Source: Bacteroidales bacterium
Lineage (GTDB): Bacteria > Bacteroidota > Bacteroidia > Bacteroidales > JAOZQN01
Direction: 5' to 3'
Assembly (NCBI GenBank): GCA_029938985.1
Contig: JAOZTW010000375.1
Location: 1-5,542, forward strand
Length of the DNA stretch: 5,542 bases
The translations under genes and the position numbers were made by a program. Below, piece by piece: positions 1-5,170 of the stretch (position 1 is its first letter; each line of letters starts with the position of its first letter). Below the pieces are notes generated by a model. That model was not told where the DNA came from, searched no databases, and was given only the letters and a program-made list of their open reading frames with translations.

Positions 1-46
1 AATTAATCAATGCTTTAATGTTATGATAAAAAGTTTTCCCGACTTT

Positions 47-511
47 TCAGTTATTAGTAAAATTACAAGACAAAGATGTGTCTTTAATTTTTAATTTAAA
101 ATCTTTTATTGAATTAATTGTTAGTTCTTCTTGTTCTTGGTTTTGTTTATTTTCATCAATTGAGGGTTTAAATATTTCACTAATATCTGCATTTTCAATA
201 ATTGTTATTTCAGGATAATTTTCTTCAATCCAATTACTTATTTCTAAACAACCATTAAATAATTCAACATACATGTTAGCTGTATATTCATTATATGGAT
301 TAAAATCCGGATTTTCTTCTTTAAAATCTCTTTTATAACTTGGCATTTCATCATAAGTACAAACTATACAACAAAAGCTATAAATATCTTCAATCATATT
401 TAGATTTTGTTTATTCTTGAAAGCCTTTAAAATGCTGTCAGTATATGGTTTTAATTCAATATAAGATATTTTCGTAATTTTGTTTAAGCCAAATAATGAA
501 ATCCTATACAT
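47..511 (-). CDS. Hypothetical protein, 154 aa
   Basis: I do not recognise this protein, so no function is assigned. It is a complete frame from an ATG at 511 to a TGA at 47-49. There is no signal peptide and no membrane-spanning stretch, so a soluble cytoplasmic protein is likely. Residues 1-115 look like a compact, mixed alpha/beta, aromatic-rich domain. There is a cysteine cluster at C47, C48 and C51, with further cysteines at 88 and 149; the spacing does not form a standard zinc motif. Residues 119-129 are a polar Glu/Gln/Asn-rich linker, followed by a short tail ending in NFTNN. It lies 201 bp downstream of mnmE on the same strand, with a possible promoter of its own, so it is probably a separate unit. 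No Shine-Dalgarno sequence precedes the start, as is usual in Bacteroidota. It is likely to be real because it is uninterrupted in AT-rich DNA and has a protein-like composition. Confidence 0.6.
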   Translation of the reverse strand: MYRISLFGLNKITKISYIELKPYTDSILKAFKNKQNLNMIEDIYSFCCIVCTYDEMPSYKRDFKEENPDFNPYNEYTANMYVELFNGCLEISNWIEENYPEITIIENADISEIFKPSIDENKQNQEQEELTINSIKDFKLKIKDTSLSCNFTNN

Positions 512-712
512 TATTTTTTTAATTTCTACAAAAGATATATCAAAATCAAAATTATTCAGAATTAAAAATTTATGTTGAAAAATTTGTTTACAATTTTCAT
601 TTTATCAAGTAGCATTGCATAAATTTATGTCATTCTTAGCACTAAATACACAATATTGTTTAAGGTTGTACGATAAATACAAGTTTGCAACTTTCAATGT
701 ATTTTTAAGCAC
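512..712. other. Intergenic gap between mnmE and the 154-aa gene
   Basis: This 201-bp stretch has no credible gene. It contains two short perfect palindromes, CATAAATTTATG (618-629) and ACAATATTGT (650-659), and a weak 5-bp hairpin (681-685 / 689-693) shortly after the mnmE stop. None of these has the stem and T-run of an intrinsic terminator, so how mnmE transcription ends is not visible. Confidence 0.5.
547..554 (-). promoter_or_regulatory. Possible Bacteroidota -7 box (TAATTTTG) for the 154-aa gene
   Basis: Read on the minus strand, 554 to 547 spells TAATTTTG, an exact fit to the Bacteroidota housekeeping -7 consensus TAnnTTTG. It would start transcription near 540 and give a leader of about 30 nt before the ATG at 511. 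No convincing TTTG -33 element lies 19-21 bp upstream, and a motif this AT-rich often occurs by chance, so this is only a candidate. Confidence 0.2.
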
Positions 713-2083
713 CTATTTCCCAATACAGAAATTCTTAAATATATTACCAAGCACTTCATTATCTGTTATTTCGCCAGATATTTCTCCAAGAAATTTCATT
801 ATTTCTCTAATATCTTGTGCCAAAAAATCGCCCGAAATATTGGTGTGCAAACCATCTTTTACTCTAAAAATAGCTTCTTGGGCATTGCTTAATGCCTCGT
901 AGTGGCGAGTGTTAGTAATAATGGTATCTTGCTTGTTTATTGACGAATAATTTACACTATCTAACAAAGCATCAATTAATTGTTTGGTGTTGTTTTTATA
1001 TTTGGCAGATATATATATAGGAGTCAGCTTTTCAATTTTATCAAAACTTGTGGTTTGTTCAATTGTATCTATCTTGTTTACAACCAAAATAAGTTTTTTA
1101 TCTTTTGTTTTTTCAACAATAGAATCAATTTTTAATTTCGCTTTTTTATCTTTTGCATCAAGCATAAGTAATACTATTTCGGCGTTCTCAATTTTTTGAT
1201 AAGTACGTTTAATACCCAAGTTTTCTATAGTATCTGTTGTTTCTCTAATTCCTGCGGTGTCTATAAATCTAAAATTAATTCCGTTTATTGCCACCACATC
1301 TTCTATTGCATCACGAGTTGTGCCAGCTATGTCCGACACTATTGCTTTGTCATCGTTCAAAAGTAAATTCAAAAGCGTTGATTTACCCACATTTGGCTCA
1401 CCAATAATTGCTACAGGAATACCATTTTTAATTACATTTCCTAATTTAAACGATTTTATGAGCTTGCCAACATGGTTTTCAATTTTGTTAATCAAATTTT
1501 CTAATTGAGAGCGGTCTGCAAATTCCACGTCTTCGTCACTAAAATCGAGTTCCAGTTCTATTAGCGAAATAAAATTTAGTAACTGCTCCCTTAGTTTATT
1601 AATGTCGTTAGAAAAACCACCTCTAATTTGCTGAACCGCAATTCTATGCGATGCCTCCGACGAAGATGCTATTAAATCCGCAACTGCTTCTGCTTGCGAA
1701 AGGTCGAGTTTACCGTTCAAAAAAGCACGTAGAGTAAATTCTCCCGCTTGGGCAAGCCTTGCACCTTTGTTTATCAATAGTTCTAATATTTTTTGCTGAA
1801 TATGCACCGAACCATGACAAGATATTTCAACCGAATTTTCGCCAGTATAAGAATGTGGCGATTTGAATATTGATATTAAAACATCGTCAATAATTTTTTT
1901 GTTATCAACTATTTCTCCATAATGAATAGTATATGCTTTTTGATTACTAAGTATTTTATTTTTTTTGGAAACAAAAATTTTGTCAGTAATAGAAATTGCT
2001 TCTCTGCCCGACAACCTGATTACTGCAATTGCTCCCGTTCCCGAGGCAGTTGCTATTGCTGTTATTGTGTCTTTTTTTATCAT
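713..2083 (-). CDS. mnmE: tRNA uridine-5-carboxymethylaminomethyl(34) synthesis GTPase MnmE (TrmE)
   Basis: MnmE works with MnmG in the cytoplasm to place a carboxymethylaminomethyl (or aminomethyl) group on wobble uridine 34 of certain tRNAs, using a formyl-folate-derived one-carbon unit, FAD and GTP. The 456-aa length is normal for the family. Visible regions are the N-terminal tetrahydrofolate-binding domain (about residues 4-120, starting DTITAIATASGTGAIAVIRL), the helical domain, and an inserted Ras-like G domain. The G domain has G1 GEPNVGKS (228-235), G2/K-loop GTTRD (254-258), G3 DTAG (275-278), G4 NKID (336-339) and G5 SAK (359-361). The chain ends in the diagnostic FCIGK with catalytic C453. 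All GTPase motifs are intact, so the enzyme should be active. The ATG at 2083 lies two bases after the stop of the adenosyltransferase gene, so translation is probably coupled. MnmG is not in the window. Confidence 0.98.
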   Translation of the reverse strand: MIKKDTITAIATASGTGAIAVIRLSGREAISITDKIFVSKKNKILSNQKAYTIHYGEIVDNKKIIDDVLISIFKSPHSYTGENSVEISCHGSVHIQQKILELLINKGARLAQAGEFTLRAFLNGKLDLSQAEAVADLIASSSEASHRIAVQQIRGGFSNDINKLREQLLNFISLIELELDFSDEDVEFADRSQLENLINKIENHVGKLIKSFKLGNVIKNGIPVAIIGEPNVGKSTLLNLLLNDDKAIVSDIAGTTRDAIEDVVAINGINFRFIDTAGIRETTDTIENLGIKRTYQKIENAEIVLLMLDAKDKKAKLKIDSIVEKTKDKKLILVVNKIDTIEQTTSFDKIEKLTPIYISAKYKNNTKQLIDALLDSVNYSSINKQDTIITNTRHYEALSNAQEAIFRVKDGLHTNISGDFLAQDIREIMKFLGEISGEITDNEVLGNIFKNFCIGK

Positions 2084-2085
2084 TA

Positions 2086-2622
2086 TTAAATTTCAATTTC
2101 GGTGTGATTATTATCCTGTGCAAAATGACGAGACAGAACAAATAAAAAATCGGATAAACGGTTAAGGTATTGAATAATAATATTATCTATCTCTATTTCG
2201 GCAGCCATACCAACAATATTTCTTTCACAACGTCTGCATACAGTTCTGCAAATATGTGTCAGTCCTACAATTTTATTTCCTCCCGGGATAATAAATTTTG
2301 TCAATTTTGGTAAACTTTCATTCATTATATCAATTTCTTTCTCCAACAAATCAATATCTTTTTGCAAAATATTATTAATTTTAATATTTTTTTTATTTTC
2401 ATCAAGTGCCAAAATAGACGACATAGTAAATAACACCTTTTGAATATCTACAAGTGTACTTTCAGAGTAGCTATCCATCTTATAACCACGCAAATAACCT
2501 ATATAAGAACTTAATTCATCTATTGAACCATAAGCTTCAATTCTAATATGATTTTTACCAACCCTATTACCACTCAACAAAGCGGTTTCTCCCTTATCTC
2601 CACTTCTTGTATATATTTTCAT
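2086..2622 (-). CDS. pduO: PduO-type ATP:cob(I)alamin adenosyltransferase
   Basis: The enzyme transfers the 5'-deoxyadenosyl group of ATP to cob(I)alamin, making adenosylcobalamin, the cofactor of B12-dependent mutases and dehydratases. It acts in the cytoplasm, usually as a trimer. The 178-aa length fits the stand-alone PduO/MMAB family. Family signatures are all present: the N-terminal ATP-binding segment KIYTRSGDKGETALLSGNRV (2-21), YGSIDEL (31-37), IPGG (112-115), the Arg-rich active-site helix CRTVCRRCER (125-134) and the C-terminal helix YLNRLSDFLFVLSR (152-165). One small variation is CRRCER where RRAER is common. The start ATG at 2622 gives the canonical MKIYTRSGD beginning; no Shine-Dalgarno sequence is visible. 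It is the first gene of an operon with mnmE and is divergent from dnaK. It is unrelated in fold to CobA/BtuR. The symbol pduO marks the family and does not imply a propanediol operon. Confidence 0.95.
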   Translation of the reverse strand: MKIYTRSGDKGETALLSGNRVGKNHIRIEAYGSIDELSSYIGYLRGYKMDSYSESTLVDIQKVLFTMSSILALDENKKNIKINNILQKDIDLLEKEIDIMNESLPKLTKFIIPGGNKIVGLTHICRTVCRRCERNIVGMAAEIEIDNIIIQYLNRLSDFLFVLSRHFAQDNNHTEIEI

Positions 2623-2626
2623 AATA

Positions 2627-2638
2627 AAAACATGTTTT
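2627..2638. repeat. Perfect 12-bp palindrome before the adenosyltransferase start
   Basis: AAAACATGTTTT is a perfect palindrome centred at 2632/2633 and lies four bases upstream of the adenosyltransferase ATG. It could be a small operator or simply a chance product of the A/T-rich sequence. It has no spacer, so it would not form a hairpin in RNA. It is recorded because it sits immediately next to a start codon. Confidence 0.3.
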
Positions 2639-2667
2639 AATTATAAATAATTAGGCTAAACTGTAAT

Positions 2668-2688
2668 TTTGTCAGCAATACTGACAAA
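2668..2688. promoter_or_regulatory. Inverted repeat TTTGTCAG-N5-CTGACAAA, candidate activator/enhancer site
   Basis: The 8-bp arms at 2668-2675 and 2681-2688 are perfectly complementary around the 5-bp spacer CAATA. The arms include G and C bases, in contrast to the almost pure A/T surroundings, so chance is a weak explanation. The centre (2678) lies about 87 bp upstream of the start site predicted from the sigma-54 promoter at 2739-2754. That is within the usual range for dimeric enhancer-binding activators. Because the region is divergent, the site could also serve the adenosyltransferase-mnmE operon. A perfect TAnnTTTG box (TAATTTTG, 2664-2671) overlaps the left arm; if that is the true promoter, this repeat would be an operator instead. 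Confidence 0.6.
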
Positions 2689-2706
2689 TTGTAATAGCAT
2701 TTTTAT

Positions 2707-2714
2707 CAAAAATA
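2707..2714 (-). promoter_or_regulatory. Possible -7 box (TATTTTTG) for the adenosyltransferase-mnmE operon
   Basis: On the minus strand, 2714 to 2707 reads TATTTTTG, matching the Bacteroidota TAnnTTTG -7 consensus. It would give a leader of roughly 80 nt to the ATG at 2622. I see no TTTG at the expected 19-21 bp upstream. It is the only exact -7 match I found upstream of this operon, but in such A/T-rich DNA the match is weak evidence. Confidence 0.2.
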
Positions 2715-2738
2715 TGCCAAAATAACCACTTTTTTTGA

Positions 2739-2754
2739 TGGCACAAAGATTGTT
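2739..2754 (+). promoter_or_regulatory. Candidate sigma-54 (RpoN) -24/-12 promoter for dnaK
   Basis: The sequence reads TGGCAC-AAAGA-TTGTT. It matches the sigma-54 consensus TGGCAC-N5-TTGCW at every listed position except the C of the -12 element, which is T. The GG doublet (2740-2741) and the -12 G (2752) are separated by exactly the required 10 bases. The predicted start is near 2765, giving a dnaK leader of about 133 nt. An inverted repeat suited to an enhancer-binding protein lies about 87 bp upstream of that start. The match is directly visible; use of sigma-54 for dnaK is an inference, since rpoN and its activator are not in the window. Confidence 0.65.
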
Positions 2755-2766
2755 ATTTTTGAAGTA

Positions 2767-2794
2767 AAATAAAAATATTACAAAATTTTTATTT
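2767..2794 (+). repeat. Leader inverted repeat 1 (10-bp arms, 8-nt loop)
   Basis: AAATAAAAAT (2767-2776) and ATTTTTATTT (2785-2794) are perfectly complementary across the 8-nt loop ATTACAAA. It begins about two bases after the predicted sigma-54 start site, so the mRNA would open with a hairpin. All pairs are A-U, so the helix would be weak and temperature-sensitive. It could be a DNA operator or partly chance because of base composition. Confidence 0.4.
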
Positions 2795-2795
2795 C

Positions 2796-2821
2796 AAAGT
2801 TGAATTATAATTTTCAACTTT
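2796..2821 (+). repeat. Leader inverted repeat 2 (9-bp arms, 8-nt loop)
   Basis: AAAGTTGAA (2796-2804) and TTCAACTTT (2813-2821) pair perfectly across an 8-nt loop. It directly follows repeat 1, with one base between them and the same loop length. It shares the AAAGTT/AACTTT core with repeat 3 downstream. The 9-N8-9 layout resembles the 9-N9-9 layout of CIRCE, but the arm sequence does not match CIRCE (TTAGCACTC/GAGTGCTAA). It may be an mRNA hairpin or a repressor site inside the transcribed leader. Confidence 0.5.
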
Positions 2822-2849
2822 ATTTTAAAATAAAAAAAAACAACAATAA

Positions 2850-2873
2850 GAAAAGTTATTAATTTAACTTTTC
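2850..2873 (+). repeat. Leader inverted repeat 3 (9-bp arms, 6-nt loop)
   Basis: GAAAAGTTA (2850-2858) and TAACTTTTC (2865-2873) pair perfectly around the 6-nt loop TTAATT. The hairpin ends 24 nt before the dnaK ATG, so it leaves the A/U-rich ribosome landing region single-stranded rather than masking it. That fits a stabilising or ribosome-positioning element better than a classic RNA thermometer. It shares its AAAGTT/AACTTT core with repeat 2. Confidence 0.5.
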
Positions 2874-2897
2874 CAAAAATAATAAATATATAAAATT

Positions 2898-4850
2898 ATG
2901 GCTAAAATTATCGGAATAGACTTAGGTACAACAAATTCATGCGTTTCAGTAATGGAAGGTAAAGAACCCGTTGTTATTCCAAACGCAGAAGGAAAACGTA
3001 CAACACCCTCTATAGTAGGATTTTTAGATGACGGCGAACGTAAAATAGGTGATCCTGCAAAACGTCAAGCTATCACAAACCCCGAACGAACGATTTATTC
3101 AATCAAACGTTTTATGGGCGAAACTTATGATAGAGTACAAAAAGATGTAAAAAGAGTTACTTACAATGTAGTAAGAGGCGACAACAATACTCCACGTGTA
3201 CTGATTGGCGACCGTAAATATACTCCACAAGAGATTTCTGCAATGGTACTTCAAAAAATGAAAAAAACTGCTGAGGAATATCTTGGACAAGAAGTTACTG
3301 AGGCTGTTGTAACTGTACCTGCTTATTTTAACGATTCTCAACGTCAGGCAACAAAAGAGGCTGGCGAAATTGCTGGACTAAAAGTAAGACGAATTATTAA
3401 CGAGCCAACTGCGGCTGCACTTGCTTATGGACTTGATAAAAAAGATATTGATGCAAAAATAGCTGTTTTTGACCTTGGTGGTGGTACTTTTGATATTTCA
3501 ATACTTGAACTTGGTGATGGTATTTTTGAAGTAAAATCTACAAATGGTGATACTCACCTTGGCGGTGATGATTTTGACGATGTAATAATTAATTGGCTTG
3601 CTGAAGAATTTATTAAGGACGAAAATCTTGACCTTAGAAAAGACCCTATGGCAAAACAAAGACTAAAAGAAGCGGCTGAGAAAGCAAAAATTGAATTATC
3701 AAGCTCTACAAGCACCGAAATAAACTTGCCATATATTATGCCTGTTAATGGTATTCCAAAACACCTTGTTCGCAAATTAACAAGAGCTAAATTTGAACAA
3801 CTTTCAGACCAACTTATTCAAGCAACTATTGAGCCTTGCCGTAAAGCAATGGCAGACGCAAAAATGACTAACTCTGATATTGACGAAATTATTCTTGTAG
3901 GTGGCTCTACTCGTATTCCTGCTATTCAAAAAGTGGTAGAAAACTTTTTTGGCAAAAAACCTTCTAAAAATGTTAATCCCGATGAGGTTGTAGCCGTTGG
4001 TGCAGCTATTCAAGGTGGCGTTTTAAGTGGTGATGTAACCGATGTATTGTTACTTGATGTAACTCCATTATCTTTTGGTATTGAAACTATGGGTGGCGTG
4101 ATGACAAAACTAATTGAAGCAAACACTACAATTCCTACCAAGAAAAACGAAACTTTTACTACTGCTGTAGCTAATCAACCTTCTGTTGAAATTCATATTT
4201 TGCAAGGAGAAAGAGCCTTAGCAAGAGACAATAAAACTATTGGTAAATTCCACTTAGACGGTATTCCTCCAGCACAAAGAGGTGTACCACAAATTGAAGT
4301 TACTTTGGATATTGATGCAAACGGTATTTTGAATGTAACCGCAAAAGACAAAGGAACTGGTAAAGAACAATCAATTAGAATTGAAGCATCTTCGGGACTT
4401 AGCGATGCAGAAATTGAAAAAATGAGACAAGAAGCTAAAGACAACGAAGCGGCTGATAAAATAGCAAAAGAAAAAATAGATAAACTAAACAAAGCCGACA
4501 GCGTGGTTTTTGAAACAGAAAAACAACTCAAGGAATTTGAAGACAAATTGCCAGAGGACAGCAAAAAACAAATTGATGAAGCTTTAAATGAATTAAAAGA
4601 AGCTCATAAAACTGAAAATATTGATGCTATTGATGGTTTGGTTGAAAAAGTTCAACAAGCTTTCCAGGCAGCTTCGCAACATATTTATCAAGGACAACAA
4701 GGCGGACAAGGACAACCAAACATGCAAGATTTTGCTCAAAATTTTGGACAACAAGGTGGTGCTCAAGACCCAAAAAAAACAGATAAAAAAGACGATAAAA
4801 AATCAGGAAACGATGATGTAACAGACGTTGAGTTTGAAGAAGTAAAATAG
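2898..4850 (+). CDS. dnaK: Molecular chaperone DnaK (Hsp70)
   Basis: DnaK is the cytoplasmic ATP-driven Hsp70. It binds exposed hydrophobic segments of unfolded proteins in cycles controlled by a DnaJ co-chaperone and the GrpE exchange factor. The 650-aa protein is complete. The nucleotide-binding domain has GIDLGTTNS (6-14), conserved K70, FDLGGGTFD (191-199) and GGSTRIP (335-341). The interdomain linker is DVLLLDVTP (382-390). The beta-sandwich substrate-binding domain follows, then the helical lid (about 500-600). A Gly/Gln-rich stretch (598-622) and a Lys/Asp-rich tail end in the conserved DVEFEEVK (643-650). The ATG at 2898 gives the standard MAKIIGIDLGTTNS start; the 24 bases before it are A/T-rich with no Shine-Dalgarno sequence. 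No grpE or dnaJ adjoins it, and a terminator follows, so it is probably monocistronic. Upstream are a sigma-54-like promoter and a structured leader. Confidence 0.99.
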   Translation: MAKIIGIDLGTTNSCVSVMEGKEPVVIPNAEGKRTTPSIVGFLDDGERKIGDPAKRQAITNPERTIYSIKRFMGETYDRVQKDVKRVTYNVVRGDNNTPRVLIGDRKYTPQEISAMVLQKMKKTAEEYLGQEVTEAVVTVPAYFNDSQRQATKEAGEIAGLKVRRIINEPTAAALAYGLDKKDIDAKIAVFDLGGGTFDISILELGDGIFEVKSTNGDTHLGGDDFDDVIINWLAEEFIKDENLDLRKDPMAKQRLKEAAEKAKIELSSSTSTEINLPYIMPVNGIPKHLVRKLTRAKFEQLSDQLIQATIEPCRKAMADAKMTNSDIDEIILVGGSTRIPAIQKVVENFFGKKPSKNVNPDEVVAVGAAIQGGVLSGDVTDVLLLDVTPLSFGIETMGGVMTKLIEANTTIPTKKNETFTTAVANQPSVEIHILQGERALARDNKTIGKFHLDGIPPAQRGVPQIEVTLDIDANGILNVTAKDKGTGKEQSIRIEASSGLSDAEIEKMRQEAKDNEAADKIAKEKIDKLNKADSVVFETEKQLKEFEDKLPEDSKKQIDEALNELKEAHKTENIDAIDGLVEKVQQAFQAASQHIYQGQQGGQGQPNMQDFAQNFGQQGGAQDPKKTDKKDDKKSGNDDVTDVEFEEVK

Positions 4851-4902
4851 TTTTTTTAAGATTTTTTGGCGTTTTATAAATTGGAAAATAGAAATAAAAG
4901 TT

Positions 4903-4929
4903 TTGCAGGTAAATTTAATTTATCTGCAA
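4903..4929 (+). other. Stable 12-bp hairpin in the dnaK 3' region
   Basis: Bases 4903-4914 pair with 4918-4929 (TTGCAGGTAAAT / ATTTATCTGCAA) with one G-U wobble and a 3-nt loop. It lies 52 bases past the dnaK stop. No T-run follows on the plus strand, so it is not a standard intrinsic terminator. A 3'-end stabilising or processing hairpin, or a remnant of an inverted repeat, are possible explanations. On the minus strand it is followed by only short T-runs. Confidence 0.55.
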
Positions 4930-5015
4930 TAACAATATTTCTAAATTCCTTTTTTTTTAAAGAATAACGAATTTTGGAATTTTTATACAGAAACTCAATT
5001 AAAATTATGCCAATA

Positions 5016-5061
5016 AAAAAAGCCTTAAAACAGTTTTGTTTATAGGCTTTTTTATTTTTTC
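5016..5061 (+). terminator. Intrinsic terminator of dnaK, probably bidirectional
   Basis: A 10-bp perfect stem (AAAAAAGCCT 5016-5025, AGGCTTTTTT 5044-5053) encloses an 18-nt loop that can form minor internal pairs. The right arm ends in six T residues, followed by ATTTTTT. The matching A-run at the left means the minus-strand transcript also ends in a U-run. It can therefore end both dnaK, about 165 bp upstream, and the minus-strand remnant coming from the right. Confidence 0.8.
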
Positions 5062-5170
5062 AATCCATTTTCTTTGGAATAATATACGGCTCTTTCCCCG
5101 CCAAAACTATCGGGACTTTGATTATTTTATCTATTTCTATTTCGTTGTCAATAAGTTCTAAAAGTATCAC
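5060..5170 (-). pseudogene. Short open frame, possible 3' end of another lost gene
   Basis: On the minus strand a frame different from that of the upstream remnant stays open from a GTG at 5170 to a TGA at 5060-5062 (36 codons). It reads LLELIDNEIEIDKIIKV followed by PIVLAGKEPYIIPKKMD. The composition is convincingly protein-like, with no stop until directly before the terminator. An in-frame TAA sits just upstream of the GTG. It does not resemble the PDDEXK_9 domain expected to follow at this point. I do not recognise the family. It could be the tail of a different gene joined to the remnant by a deletion, a tiny gene, or chance. Confidence 0.3.

Noticed and set aside
29..47. Possible terminator of the 154-aa gene (AAAAGT / ACTTTT hairpin)
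   Set aside because: The 6-bp stem is nearly all A/T and overlaps the stop codon. It is too weak to call.
678..701. Possible mnmE terminator around AAGTT-TGC-AACTT
   Set aside because: The perfect stem is only five A/T-rich base pairs and no T-run follows in the minus-strand direction.
2664..2671. Plus-strand TAATTTTG as a housekeeping -7 promoter box for dnaK
   Set aside because: It is an exact TAnnTTTG match, but it has no clear TTTG at the expected upstream spacing and overlaps the inverted repeat. It is kept as an alternative, not annotated as the main promoter.
2705..2720. Minus-strand TTGGCATATTTTTGAT resembling a sigma-54 promoter for the adenosyltransferase operon
   Set aside because: The GG and the downstream G are separated by 9 bases instead of the required 10, and the -12 element reads GA rather than GC. 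The fit is clearly worse than the plus-strand site at 2739-2754.
2796..2821. CIRCE (HrcA) operator
   Set aside because: The layout is similar (9-N8-9 against 9-N9-9), but the arms AAAGTTGAA/TTCAACTTT do not resemble TTAGCACTC/GAGTGCTAA. The HspR HAIR motif was also not found.
4193..4564. Long open frame antisense to dnaK (123 codons, minus strand)
   Set aside because: It lies wholly inside the well-supported dnaK gene and its Ser/Leu/Ile-rich product is typical of an antisense shadow of coding sequence.
4943..4982. AAATTCC / GGAATTT inverted repeat in the dnaK 3' region
   Set aside because: The 7-bp arms are separated by 26 bases that are mostly T and A. This is probably incidental and less convincing than the two neighbouring hairpins.
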